A DNA stretch of 22,432 nucleotides from Azolla pinnata (GCA_037176905.1 JBBBWG010019667.1:1-22432); one strand, 5' to 3'. Positions 1 through 10,812 are shown, counted from the stretch's first letter. The notes: a model not told the origin generated them from the sequence alone. A program made the numbers and translations.

Positions 1-42
1 ATATATATATATACATATACATATATATATATATATATATAT
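1..42. repeat. (AT)n dinucleotide repeat at window edge
   Basis: Alternating AT with a few interruptions runs from the first base of the window, so the true left boundary is not visible. It is a simple microsatellite in the region upstream of the transporter gene. Confidence 0.9.
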
Positions 43-539
43 CCACCGCATCAAACGAAACAACCAACCAATCAATATATACACAATACGAGTAGTAGTA
101 AATCATCGTTGGATTCGATCCAATCCATTCATTCAGGGGCATCAGCTGACTAAGATACGCAATACGAGTAACAGTAGATCATCATCGGATTCGATCCATT
201 CAGGGTGGATGGCAGGGCAAGAACAGAACAGTGATGCATAACACCAACTCATACAACTGCTGCTACTACTGATCATGTGTTGTGGCATGGGCCTCCATTC
301 TATACATACATATATTAGACATGTTACATGTGTGTAGATGAGGCATACACACATACACTCTCTACTTCACATACACTCTCTACTTCACATACACTCTCTA
401 CTTCACACACACACTCTCCACTTCACCATACACTCTCTAGTCTCTGCAGACAGTTCGAAGCTCTGAACATTGGACCTCGCTGCTGCTCAGATCAATCATC
501 AGATCTCACCCATCCCACTGGTGCCCGACCATTTCCGAG
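43..539 (+). other. Upstream region / 5' UTR of the nucleotide-sugar transporter
   Basis: No protein of its own is recognisable here. The stretch contains near-repeated short blocks (an 'acgagtagtagta' / 'acgagtaacagta' type motif followed by a similar 'ggattcgatcca' block at about 89-150 and again at about 164-205). It also holds an 18-bp tandem repeat (separate entry). Promoter and 5' leader of the transporter starting at 540 must lie here, but I cannot fix a TATA box or transcription start with confidence. Confidence 0.5.
346..440. repeat. 18-bp minisatellite, about five units
   Basis: A unit reading roughly 'acatacactctctacttc' is repeated head to tail. The first three units are nearly perfect; the last two are degraded with extra CA dinucleotides. 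It lies about 100 bp upstream of the likely start codon and is probably in promoter or 5' UTR. The period is a multiple of three, so a spurious open frame of repeated Thr/Leu/Ser/His passes through it; I do not regard that as coding. Confidence 0.85.
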
Positions 540-3500
540 ATGGCAGAGAAGGTGCTCCTGCTCGGTGATCGGACCTCGGAGCTCGACAAAAAGGAAGATG
601 GTAGGCTCTTCAACTGTTTTGTTTTCCCAAAAAAAAAGAAAAGAACAAACAAACGATCCTTCTTTCCTTCTTTCACAGGAAAGAAAAAACTGTTGTTTTA
701 GTTCAGCATTTTCTCGCAAAACTTCTACACCATTGCTCGGTTTAGAAGTGAAAATTCGTATTACTCCGTTGCAAAGGTCTCTTGCTGAAATGAAACCGAT
801 TGTGAGAAGCTGAAGAGTTTATTGTGAATCCGAGCAGTATCAAAATTGCTTCTGAAACTGTTTGTTACAATGTATGTCATGCGGATATCTGTGACTATAT
901 CCACCTTGATCTGTAAGCCGAGTCGCTTTTTTCTTTCTTCAAAATTCAACTGCCCGAGAAATAATAACAACTCCAGAGCTTTTGAATCAGCATCAAGAGG
1001 AACTGCTTTCTTCCAGAAATAAAACAGTTCTTAGATGTCTGTTATGTGCATTCTTCCTCAACTTTTGAAGTGAAGATTTCGAGACCTTTTTTTACATCAA
1101 AGCTCACGAACTTCTTTCCAAAACATTATCTATTAATATGTATCGCTACGTTGCATGGAGAGCAGGAGAACTCATACATAATGCACGTCTCATAATTGCT
1201 TTGCAGATTCTGTTCACATGGATATCAAGTTCAATGATCCTCAACCGAGCGTATCAGAATGGAAACGCAAGTAATTTTAATGCTTTCACATATCAATATC
1301 TCTGTCTCAATCTAACAAACAATGTGATTGATGTTTTGCTTAAAATGTGGAAAAAGGTCCATGGTCACGCTTGCACTTACAATCTTAACAAGCTCCCAAG
1401 GAATCTTGATTGCATGGTCAAAGCGGGCAGGAGGCTATGACTATAGTGTTACAACTGCCAACTTTATGGTGCATGCCAATTTCTCACTCTATTTCTCTTT
1501 TGTTGTCTGGCCACTGGGTTTAATTAGTTTTTCTAAAACCTTGAGATTTAAAACAATGCTTCCTTGATTTATGCTTTCAGTTAGCCTGAAAAGCTGACAT
1601 TTAGAGTCTCACCAGAAAGTTTAAATGCCAAAATGTTCTATGAGTCCAAGGTGGGATTAAATCATGAATCCATTTTATCTCTCAACTAAATGACAACCGA
1701 TTAGTTTGATTACGTGTGGTGGAACTTTGTAATGTCAAGACATAGAACAATGAGGCTAATCCCTACCTAATAACAGAATTTTGATGGCAATCACGCATCA
1801 ATTGTATGCTGGCTAAAGTATATTATATCTACCCCGAGGAGAAGTACTTGGATTATTGTACAATAACTAAAAATATGCAGCTTACACATTGGTTGACCGT
1901 CTCTCCATGCTCATAGCTTAAAGATAATCAATAGATTTGTTGGACATAGTACTGTAAATGACTCTTTAGACCATCATATTGGTGATTTCTTCTGCATTAT
2001 GTAGCATCACCTTGTGGTTATCTTGAAGTGATTGCGCTCTCACATACCTGGTGATCAATGATTGCATGCCTACAGCAGAGGTGCACAGCCTTAAATGATG
2101 TGATTTCTAATTTTGACTTTGAACGTCAGTTACATGCTGTTACCGAAGAACTACCATGATAGGAACATCTCCAACATTAAAAACATCTTACTTTGTAGAA
2201 TCTTAGTTCCTACTTAGTTCGACTTTATTAGACATTTCTTTACATCCTCCAGAAGTGCGACATATCCGGTGCTAGGGGCATAAGCTTGATATGAATGAAA
2301 TAGATTTTTGGAATAAGAAACTGTGCTTTCTGCAATGAAAATTTGAGCATAAAAATCTGACATTGTTCTCTTTTTGTCAGGTTGAACTTTTGAAATGCCT
2401 GATATCTCTTGGATCCTTACTTCAAATCTGGCGTAAATATGGTGTGAATGAGGACAACAAGTATGAAAGTTGTAATTGATGTATTGATCCCAAGTTTTCA
2501 ACCATCATATAGCAGCATAGGATTATGTACTCATCAGGCTTCATATACTGTTTGAAACCTGACAATAATGTAGTTTTTTCATTTCGTGGTCTGCTTTTGT
2601 AGCAATGATATTGTTAAAGACCAATAGATTACAAATCAGTATTTCTTTTTGCATGGAATATGTCTTTTCCTCTAAAGGGTCATCATCTCTTCTTATGTGT
2701 ACCTTTTACACCACATGGAAATGGTTTTTGTTTCCAAAAATCTTTGATCGCTTTTATTTCAGAACTTTTAAAGCATATCTTTGAAAGTTTATAGAGTTTA
2801 TGATGTTTGGATGTTAGATGAAGATCCAGACTTAACCATTTGCTGTCTTTGTAAAGTTGAATTCTCATTTTATTGTGCTCTTTCATTAATAGTCGAAACA
2901 TTTTTCATGCAGGTTGAGCATGTCATGGGAAGAGGTCAAGGTGTACCCCATTCCTGCCGGTTTGTATCTTATAAAAAATCTCTTGCAGGTACATCTGCTG
3001 TTTGTATGCTAGTTTATCTCCTCTGTTTCAAAGAAGTTTTATTGCATTGATTTGATAATGGTGGGTAACCCAAGGAGTAATGGTTCTTGATACAACTAAC
3101 CATAAAGCGTCAAAACTTTCTTATGACTTATAGATATTTTCAATAGAGATAGATAGTGATGAGTTTTCTTGGAGAAAGCGGTATCCCATCCCTTATGCAG
3201 AGCGATAATATGTTTTCCATGAAATGGCTTAGCCGCTTGTTTCTATACGAGGTTTTATGCCTTTTGCATCATCTCTCAAATCCTCTTAGATAACAAGCTT
3301 ACCACACCATGCAGGAGATGATGTTTCTTATTTTGCGCATGTTTCTTTAGTGTTAGCTCCATTAGTATCTGCTTTGCATTGTCTTGATACTGTCATTTGG
3401 CCATCTATTCCTGTCTTATGTATTCAAGTAATATATCTTTTCCTGTATTATTTTGAAAGTATTCTTTAATGTTTTGCCTTCACATTTGTAATTTTCATCG

Positions 3501-5943
3501 AGTTTCAACTTTAGTTTATGACTAGTCCCTGCTCATACAGAAACAATTCTTCTTTATTTCATATTTGACTAGAATGAAATTTTATTTCAAATGAATGAGA
3601 ATTGTATCCATTGTTGTTTTTTGACTTGCTTGTATGCATGAACGTGGTATTCATGTAGCATGTCCTTCTTTGCTTGTTGATGTAAATGCTTTAAGATTTG
3701 CTATCATTTTACACATTGTAAAAATAAGTGATTTCACTCCATTATAACAAGGGATCTAAATCATTGTTGATTAATATGAACAGTACTATGTCTTCCTGTT
3801 CGTTGATGCTCCAAGCTATCAGATTTTGAAGAATTTGAACATAATTACAACAGGAGTATTGTACAAGCTTTTCCTCCAACGCAGGTGGCATCTCTCGTTA
3901 GCATGTCCTTGCATACTGCCAATATTGTCAGTCTAAAATCTCGTGATCATCTAATTATACTATGTTGTCTTCGTACAGGCTTACAGCAATCCAATGGGCA
4001 GCATATGCTCTTCTTGCATTAGGCTGCACCACTGCTCAGTTGAATGCCTCGTAAGTTAAATACGAAATGCTGTCTTTTTATGATTACAGAAGTATGCATT
4101 TTCTTTCTGGAGAATAATGTGCTTTCTTCTGTGAAGTTTGAAGTATACTAGATTTGTTCTTTTTCAGATCAGAACATGTTCTTCAGACTCCATTCATGGG
4201 ATGGGCACTGGCAATTGTGAGTGTATCTTTATTAATGTCAAGGTGTACGTTTTTCCCTAGGGGAAAAAAGCTGAGGAATCTTATTTTACTTGTCGGTCAA
4301 TACTGTCTCAAGTTTATGTCTTACAGAGTCTTGCTCATCTTCTTGAAATCTCTATGTGAAAAGTGTATACAACGTAAAGATATTCCATGATCATCATGTC
4401 TAAATATCAGGGAAGAACCATCCAACATGCTGTACAGAAACTTTATCCCAGATTGCCTGTCATGTTGTACCAACAGCCAATCAATTGTGTTGACAGCTGC
4501 TGCATTTTTCCTTTTGAAGTATGCAAGGGTTTATGCTGAAAACTAATGCTGCTTTTATTTTCGCAGATTATGGCATTGCTGAGTGGCTTTGCAGGTGTGT
4601 ATACTGAGGTAATGGGTTTCTGTTCATGCACGCTTTGATTGTAATTAATTTTGCTTTGCTAAATTGATTTCTGTTTTGGCTGGTTTTGACAATCTGTTGT
4701 CTTTTAATAACATGTCACGTCCTTAACAGGTCATTATTAAAAAGAGGCCATCACGCAACATCAATGTGCAAAATTTCTGGCTATATGTCTTCGGAATCAT
4801 CTTCAATTCATTAGCTATTTTCACCCAAGACTTTGATGCTGTAGTTGAAAAGTATGCGAGGAACATTTTCAGTCTCTCTGAAGCTTACTAGATTATATGT
4901 ATACTTTCATTCATTCATATTCACGCCTGACAAAAGAATCTGCATGCAGGGGTTTCTTTCATGGATACACCATCGTGACCATTTGCATGATAGTAAATCA
5001 TGCCTTGAGGTAAGACAGAACCTAATTTTAAATTGAGTTCTCATCTTCTTTCCACCAAAATTTTTAAGTCTATCAATGCCTTGTATGCACAGTATATTCT
5101 AATGTAGCTTATGATTATTCAGTGGGATTGCAGTCTCCATGGTTATGAAGTATGCAGACAACATCGTGAAGGTAAGCAGATAATGTGTCAACTCCACTGT
5201 GTTTACAATACTCACGAATTTATGGTTCTTTATAAAGAACTCCAAAGTACCCACTATCTTTTTCTTCAGGTTTGAAATAAATGTTTATGAGGTTTTGTTC
5301 TTCTGTCGGTTCCCATGTCAATCCCTGAATGATAGAAAAGAGGACGAATTAATAATTGTGTTTATTTCTTTTACTTCTCTAGGTTTACTCCACATCTGTG
5401 GCAATGCTTCTGACTGCACTCGTGTCCATGATGCTCTTTCACTTCAAATTGACACTTCCATTTGTTCTCGGTTCTTCGTAAGTCATTAACGCTTTCATAT
5501 AATACCAATGATAGTTTCTTGTAACCAATGACTACATAATTCCATCCAAGAATGAAACAATAATTTGTGAATGGAAAAAGACATCAAGAATAGGAAAATA
5601 CCATTGATCAATTAAAAAATATGTAGTTATATAATAGATAAAACTATCATAATTCCAAAACCATGGGTAGAAATAACGAGCATAATGACTAGAAGATAAC
5701 TCACTATTTTCTAAAGTTTCGTGGTCTTCATATAAATCAACGTGGGACAGTGAAGGCAAAAACACGTTTTTGCCAATTTATGTGCTATGATATCCGTATA
5801 ATGTACAATACGATTTCTAAATGCTCTCTACATTATATGGATATCAATGGACAGATCTTTATTGGAATGTTTCTGGTTATTGTTCTTTCAGAGTGGTTTC
5901 GATTGCTGTTTACTTGCATTCACATGGCAAAGCCGGCAAGTGA
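540..5943 (+). CDS. CMP-sialic-acid-transporter-like nucleotide-sugar transporter (14 exons)
   Basis: Coding exons: 540-600, 1207-1270, 1357-1468, 2381-2460, 2913-2988, 3784-3884, 3979-4050, 4168-4216, 4567-4608, 4730-4851, 4950-5009, 5123-5171, 5383-5477, 5892-5943. They total 1035 nt, or 344 residues, close to the usual 320-350 of the family. Each junction has GT and AG and preserves phase. Recognisable family blocks, in order: WKRKSMVTLALTILTSSQ, SKRAGGYDYSVTTANFM, WEEVKVYPIPAGLYLIKNLL, LKNLNIITTGVLYK, LLSGFAGVYTE, IKKRPSRNINVQNFWLYVFG, ALSGIAVSMVMKYADNIVK and VYSTSVAMLLTALVS. These are typical of the plant SLC35A-like (CSTLP/UDP-galactose-type) carriers. Such proteins are multi-span antiporters of the Golgi or ER membrane that import a nucleotide sugar in exchange for the nucleoside monophosphate; the substrate cannot be read from sequence. 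The start ATG has the favourable context GAGATGGC. Exons 1 and 2 code a hydrophilic cytosolic N-terminus with little family conservation and are the least certain part. The protein ends in a basic HGKAGK tail. Confidence 0.93.
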
Positions 5944-7079
5944 ATGAATGATCAACAGTGGATCAAGATATTCAGATTCTGTAAATTTATGGGACTGCAG
6001 ATTGGGCTGATCTCCATTGCAGGAATGACAACATTTTTTTTAGTGTACTTACATTGTAATACGTCATTCAGTTGCAGGTGTAAATTTAAAGGTGTCCGAC
6101 TTCTAAATTTCTTTCATGTATTACATGAGTTTGCACATGCCAAAAACATTTTTTCTGTACTTCATGGCATCATATATACGACTCCAATTTATCGTGAATT
6201 GGGTTTTCTTGGTTGAATGACCTATAGGGGGTAGATGATTTGAACGTGTTTTGGGTTTCCCCTGGAAAATGTTTGTTAGTGGACAAACCTTTCTCCCGCT
6301 TGCTCAACATTCGTGCCTACTACACTAGCCTTTTCAGTATATAATATATGTTTGATGAGAATGGGGAACTTTGGTACTCCTAACCGTATGAACCTGAAAT
6401 GAGGCATCCTGTGAGCTAGAAGCTTGCAAGATAAATCGGAACAACTATATGGAGAGCAGCAGCACAAACATGCGGAGAAACTTTGTGGTATAGTGGCCAT
6501 ATTATTGCATTGGTGCATGAGGTTTTTACTGTTGGATCATCTGACCTCTTCTTAGCATTTGCATTTAGAATGCCTATTTCTGATGTAGGTGCAATATGAA
6601 AGCTGCTACTCGTGGCGACGGAAGTACCAGATGCCGTGCACAAATGGAGGATTAATGTCGGTCGTGTTAGGGCATTTTGTTGCGAAGGTGGAGATTGTTA
6701 GACCTGGAATGAGAGGCATTCAAATGTGGGCTGGAGTATGTATGTATGTATGGATTTTCTATGCTTGGCATGTCCAGATTCTTGTGAAGCTTAAGGTAGG
6801 TAGTTATGGTGAAGGAAAGATTGTTTGGAAATCTGTTTGGAAAAGAAAACAGGGAGGGGGGTATTTGGGTAATTGAGGAAAGATTCGAGGACCATTCTGA
6901 AATCTGGCCAGACCATTTCTGCATGGTTGAAATTCAGAGACGCCCTGCCCTGTTTTGTGAAGGGGCGCTGAGGATGAACATGGAAAGAAATCGGATTGTC
7001 TGATGGGCGTGGGAGAGATTTGTCACACAGGTATCAAAAGAAAAATTGATGGTAACACAAGACATTAGCTTGTTGAGTT
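5944..7079 (+). other. Intergenic region / transporter 3' UTR, no recognisable gene
   Basis: After the TGA at 5941-5943, more than 1 kb is AT-rich and has only short open frames without family resemblance. The first few hundred bases are presumably transporter 3' UTR. I see no clear AATAAA signal, tRNA or transposon terminus. A second exon of either neighbouring gene's UTR cannot be excluded. Confidence 0.5.
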
Positions 7080-7139
7080 GTGCTCTGTCTCTCTGTCTCT
7101 CTGTTCGTGTTTCTCTGCTCTAGGATCATTTCGGTGCTG
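7080..7139 (+). promoter_or_regulatory. CT-rich 5' leader of the HAD phosphatase
   Basis: A run of repeated CTCTGT units ends in 'ctctgctctag', directly before the start codon region at 7140. CT-rich leaders are common in plant 5' UTRs. Because the block looks like a polypyrimidine tract plus AG, it could also be the acceptor of an intron in the 5' UTR. Confidence 0.35.
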
Positions 7140-9429
7140 ATGGTGGTGATGGAGCATGGTCATGAGGATGGTGCCATTGTCATCTTCGACTTCGACTGCA
7201 CCATCGTGGATGTGGATAGCGACCCATGGGTTGCGCAGCAACTGGGAGCCTCCTCTCTCTTCCATTCTCTCCAGCCCCTTCTCCCATGGAACGACATGAT
7301 GGTATGGATTCCTGCACTACCTGCATACCTGCATTCCTTTGGAAATGTACTAGATACAAGAAGAACACATTGCATGCGTATGCGCACACACAACATGCAT
7401 ACAGAATATACACAGCATGCATGCTCAAGGGCACCAAGTCATTGGGGGATTGAACAGTTGCTTTAGAGGTGTGTGTGGTTATCATCATGCAACACATGAA
7501 TTCAGATTGCTTGATTTGATCTCTAAACAAGACTCAAGGGCATGAATCTATTGTCTTCTTCCCCATGTCGTTGTCATCGGTTGACATCCCCCTCACCCCT
7601 CGTAAACTGCTGCCTCAGATGTGCAGACTTGTTTGCGTAACATAGTTGCAAATATCTGGTGGTTTATAGATTTCTATGTCTTCTTCTTCTTCTTCTTCGT
7701 TTTATTTCTAACTTAATATGACGAGCAAACTTGGCATGCCAGAATGCACCATTTATTTGCACAACACCTCTATATAATATACTTTTTTTTCTGTATGTGT
7801 GTGTGTGTGTGTGTGTGTGTTTAGGATGTGCTCATGCTTGCTCTTTACAAGAAGGGCCACAGTGTTGATGATGTACAAGAAGCACTGCATTCTATCCTGA
7901 TTGAGCTCGAAACTATACATCTATAAACTATAGATGTGCAGACTTGTTTGCGTAACATAGTTACAAATATGTGGTGGCTTATAGATTGCTATGCCTTCTT
8001 CTTCTTCTTCTTCTTCATTTTATTTCTAACTTAATTATGACGAGCAAACTTGGCATGCCAGAATGCACCATTTGTTTGCACAACACCTCTATATAATATA
8101 CTTTTTTTTTCTGTGTGTGTGTGTGTGTTTAGGATGTGCTCATGCTTGCTCTTTACAAGAAGGGCCACAGTGTTGATGATGTACAAGAAGCACTGCATTC
8201 TATCCCGATTGAGCTCGAAACTATAAACGCGATCAAAGAAACCTATGCTCATGGGTAAAAGTCTTTTTTCTTTTTTCTGATCCAAAGCCTTCTTCCCAAG
8301 TTATTGCCTTCTAGAAACTACCGATGATCAGAGAAGATTTTATGAAGCCGTAAGCACATGCAGTTTTGTCGAGGCTACAAAAAAAAAAAGGTTCTGAACC
8401 TTGAGAAGTTTATGAAACCATTCAACCCATGTTTGCTAGTGGTTTCGAATCTAGAAACCCATGAAGTAGAAGATTGAATTTAAATCTCTTTTTTGAGCGC
8501 TTCACGGAGAGCTATACTAAGGAATGCCAATTTCTAGATGTGCAGGTGTGAACTGAGAATCGTGAGCGATGCCAATGAATTCTTTATCGAGACCATCCTG
8601 CAGAAGCATGGGATTCAACATCTTTTCAGGCGGATACATACAAACCCGTCCTTTATTGATGATGGGAGAATCCATATAGGACCTTATCATTGCAAGCAAC
8701 TGATGTCCCATGGATGTGCTCTATGTCCTCCCAACATGTGTAAGGTAGTAGCTCCATTCAATTCGAAAACCACCACCATGCGATAAAAAGTTGGTATGCT
8801 AACATATCTTTAATCAGCTATTCTGGTATCTTTGGGCACCTTTCTTTTTCAGGGAATGGTCTTAGATAAAATCAGAAAGGAAACACAGAAGGAATCAAAT
8901 AATAGTGCAAGGAGAATCATATACCTTGGTGATGGAATCGGCGATCTTTGTCCAATATTGAGGTTAGGTCCGGAAGATTGCATCCTTCCTCGACAAGGGT
9001 AATGCCTGAATTCTCAATCCAAGGAAAACAAAATGACATTGTTCATGATATTGAAGCACACCATAGATCAAGTTTAGATTTGTTCAATCCTACAAAAGCC
9101 TTGTTTCAAAAGCTCTTTGCATGTGGCATGGACACGATTTCAAAGTGTGCCACACACAACATACACACACATTGTTGCTCAAATATACATAAGTTTCGGT
9201 AACGCTTTCTTTTTTCCTATGTGTTTTTCGCAGGTATCCTTTGTCCCACTTGATTGCAAGTGACATTCATAAGGTTAAAGCAAAGGTGTATCCGTGGAAT
9301 GGTGGAAGTGAAATGAAGCAGCAACTTATACCGTTGATAGCATGTCGTAACCGTTATGGAGTTGCCACGGAGGCTGATAAATTTGAGGAGTGTCAGAGTG
9401 CAACGACTGTGATGGAAGGTGCCCTCTAG
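7140..9429 (+). CDS. HAD-superfamily phosphatase, PHOSPHO1/PPsPase/thiamine-phosphate-phosphatase-like (5 exons)
   Basis: Coding exons: 7140-7301, 8133-8254, 8546-8744, 8853-8998, 9234-9429. They total 825 nt, or 274 residues, and all phases are consistent. HAD motif I is DFDCT (Asp17 nucleophile, Asp19), motif II is RIVSDAN around Ser102, the motif III lysine is in PPNMCK (Lys161) and motif IV is LGDGIGD (Asp188, Asp192). The blocks PWNDMM, FFIETIL, CPPNMCKG and the PRQGYPL / YPWN tail are typical of the plant family related to animal PHOSPHO1. Known members hydrolyse phosphoethanolamine/phosphocholine, pyrophosphate or thiamine phosphate in a Mg-dependent reaction, and several are induced by phosphate starvation; which substrate applies here is not visible. 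No signal peptide is apparent, so the cytosol is likely. ATG 7140 was chosen because the family starts only a few residues before motif I; Met4 at 7149 is an alternative. The position between Asp19 and Thr21 is Cys, where Lys or Gly is more usual. Intron 1 holds a broken copy of exon 2. Confidence 0.93.
7617..8225 (+). repeat. Tandem duplication of intron 1 end plus exon 2 start in the HAD phosphatase gene
   Basis: Copy 1 spans 7617-7917 and copy 2 spans 7932-8225, separated by 14 bp. Both begin 'agatgtgcagacttgtttgc', contain a CTT microsatellite, a T-run, a GT microsatellite and a 'tttag' acceptor, then 93 nt of exon 2. Over those 93 nt they differ at one base (CTG versus CCG, giving Leu or Pro). 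Intronic parts differ by several substitutions and by microsatellite length. Copy 2 continues into the rest of exon 2 and its splice donor; copy 1 does not. The duplication is therefore partial and fairly recent. Confidence 0.95.
7825..7926 (+). pseudogene. Truncated decoy copy of exon 2 inside intron 1
   Basis: The segment starts right after a good acceptor (GT repeat, then 'tttag'). It reads in frame as DVLMLALYKKGHSVDD and onward through ETI, then His-Leu and a TAA at 7924-7926. The genuine exon instead continues with Asn-Ala-Ile-Lys. No donor lies at the homologous point because the duplicated block ends before it. Splicing into this acceptor would stop the phosphatase after about 87 residues, before motifs II to IV. 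Its role, if any, is unknown. Confidence 0.85.
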
Positions 9430-9952
9430 CACGAAGTGAGCAATGGAATGGTGAACAAGATCAATGGAACAAGACCTGGCTAATGGTGTTGAAGGAAGAG
9501 AAGAGAGAAAGGTCATTGTCCTTGAGGAGAGCAGCATTACAATAACAGATGGGACTCCCAATTCCAATTTTTCAGCGTGAAAAAAAGGAACCATATTTGG
9601 TGCATCTGCTTTCGTCGATCAAAAGTGCGTAAATCATCTGGATTCGTAGAGGTTCGATCCGGAGACAAGTTTGTCAATACTGGAAGAAAAAAAAAAAATG
9701 CTCCCCAAAACATTCTTCAAAGCAGTCGGAAAGAGGAGCCTTCAACAACACCAATCCCCTCATGCGATGTTGCAACGTCTTCTACGATTCAGATGTAACT
9801 ATTCTATCTGCATCGGCTTGGTTCCGAATCGTAAACCCTAGGTACAGATCAGAAGAGACATGGAATGCTCTTTTCCAAAATGATAAGAGATCGCACGTAA
9901 TTCCTTAGGAAGTTTGTTTCCTTAATCCCCCCATCTTTCAAACAATTTACTG
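9430..9952 (+). other. 3' side of the HAD gene, no recognisable gene
   Basis: This stretch follows the phosphatase stop and presumably includes its 3' UTR. An open frame of about 70 codons at 9577-9798 is Lys/Ser/Arg-rich, matches nothing I recognise and contains an A-run. I do not call it a gene. Confidence 0.45.
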
Positions 9953-10332
9953 CCTAACCCTAATCCTAACCCTAATCCTAACCCTAATCCTAACCCAGCT
10001 CTAAGCACAATCTTAACCCTCACCTAACCCTAATCCTAGGCCAGCTCTAAGCCCAATCTTAACCGTCACCTAGCCCTAATCTCGACCTATCTTTACCTCC
10101 ATTCCTAACCCTAATCATAGCTAGCCCCAATCCTAACCCGACCTCTAATCCAATCCTAACCCAACCTCTAATCCGATCCTAACCATAACCCTATTCGTAA
10201 CCCCAACTGTATCCGAATCCTAAACGTAATTCTAGCCCAAGCTCTTACCCCACCCTGACCATAGCCCTAGCCCTAACCCTAATCCTAAACCCTACCCTAA
10301 CCCTAACCTCTACCCTAACCCTAACCCTAACT
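9953..10332. repeat. Degenerate interstitial telomere-like array (CCCTAA type)
   Basis: About 380 bp consist mostly of CCCTAA and CCTAAT hexamer variants with substitutions ('agctctaagc', 'cgacctctaatcc'), and are purest at both ends. The C-rich strand is the one shown. Plant telomeres are usually CCCTAAA heptamers, so the six-base unit is notable. The degeneracy argues for an old internal tract and not a chromosome end, since genes lie on both sides. Confidence 0.9.
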
Positions 10333-10353
10333 CTGCTCAAGCCAGAACAAAAC

Positions 10354-10400
10354 TCAAGAAGTTAGGTTCACAGGTCGGGGGTTCGAATCCTGCTAGGTAC
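10354..10400 (+). other. tRNA-like B-box / T-arm remnant (possible SINE or tRNA fragment)
   Basis: The segment contains 'ggttcgaatcc', a perfect match to the RNA polymerase III B-box / T-loop consensus, at about 10380-10390. The flanking bases would form only a partly paired T stem. I see no convincing A box, anticodon arm or acceptor stem upstream, where the telomere-like array begins. It is best regarded as a tRNA-derived fragment or SINE relic, or a chance match. Confidence 0.3.
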
Positions 10401-10459
10401 ATGCATGCACCGATAACCATATATTGTACACATAAATAATATATGTGTAAACAAATATT

Positions 10460-10480
10460 GTTATATATATATATATATAT
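10460..10480. repeat. (TA)n microsatellite
   Basis: A short uninterrupted run of alternating TA lies between the tRNA-like fragment and the promoter side of the next gene. Confidence 0.8.
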
Positions 10481-10678
10481 AAAATCTACCAACCAGCCCA
10501 CAAAACAAAAAACAGACAACACATGTCAATCAACAGATCCCCACGTACCTTGCCCATTGCATCACATGCATATAACTAACTAACTCCTTGTGCATAGCCA
10601 AGCCGCAAAAATCCATTCCATTCTGGAGCAAATTCGATTCTAGCGTTTCCGAGTCCACGAGACGCAGGCGATCAACAG

Positions 10679-10747
10679 ATGGGCGTATTCATGGAGGAAG
10701 GTTTAGATGAAGGGTCTCACAAGGAGCAGGGAATCAGCCGGAATTAG
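10679..10747 (+). promoter_or_regulatory. Possible upstream ORF (22 codons) before the membrane-protein gene
   Basis: An ATG at 10679 opens a 22-codon frame, beginning MGVFMEEG, that ends in TAG at 10745-10747. It lies about 75 bp before, and in a different frame from, the main start at 10822. If the transcript begins upstream, this could reduce translation of the main protein. No transcription start is known. Confidence 0.3.
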
Positions 10748-10754
10748 CCACCAT

Positions 10755-10812
10755 CGGAATCGGAATCAGAATCATCGGAATCGGAATCGGAATCACCGGA
10801 ATCGGAATCGGA
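10755..10812. repeat. GGAATC hexamer repeat just before the start codon
   Basis: About nine copies of GGAATC or close variants (AGAATC, ATC ACC interruptions) end ten bases before the ATG at 10822. The tract is probably in the 5' UTR. It has no stop in some frames, so the true protein start could lie elsewhere. Confidence 0.8.

Noticed and set aside
1715..1745. 'gtggaactttgtaatg' as the transporter exon after residue 79
   Set aside because: It only loosely resembles the family and soon hits a stop; the segment at 2381-2460 matches the family, is in phase and has proper splice sites.
5508..5650. Inverted 10-bp match (atgatagttt / aaactatcat) inside the last transporter intron, as for a MITE
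   Set aside because: The arms are short, there is no clear target-site duplication, and AT-rich introns give such matches by chance.
9640..9670. tRNA gene suggested by 'ggttcgatcc'
   Set aside because: No acceptor stem, D arm or anticodon arm can be folded around it.
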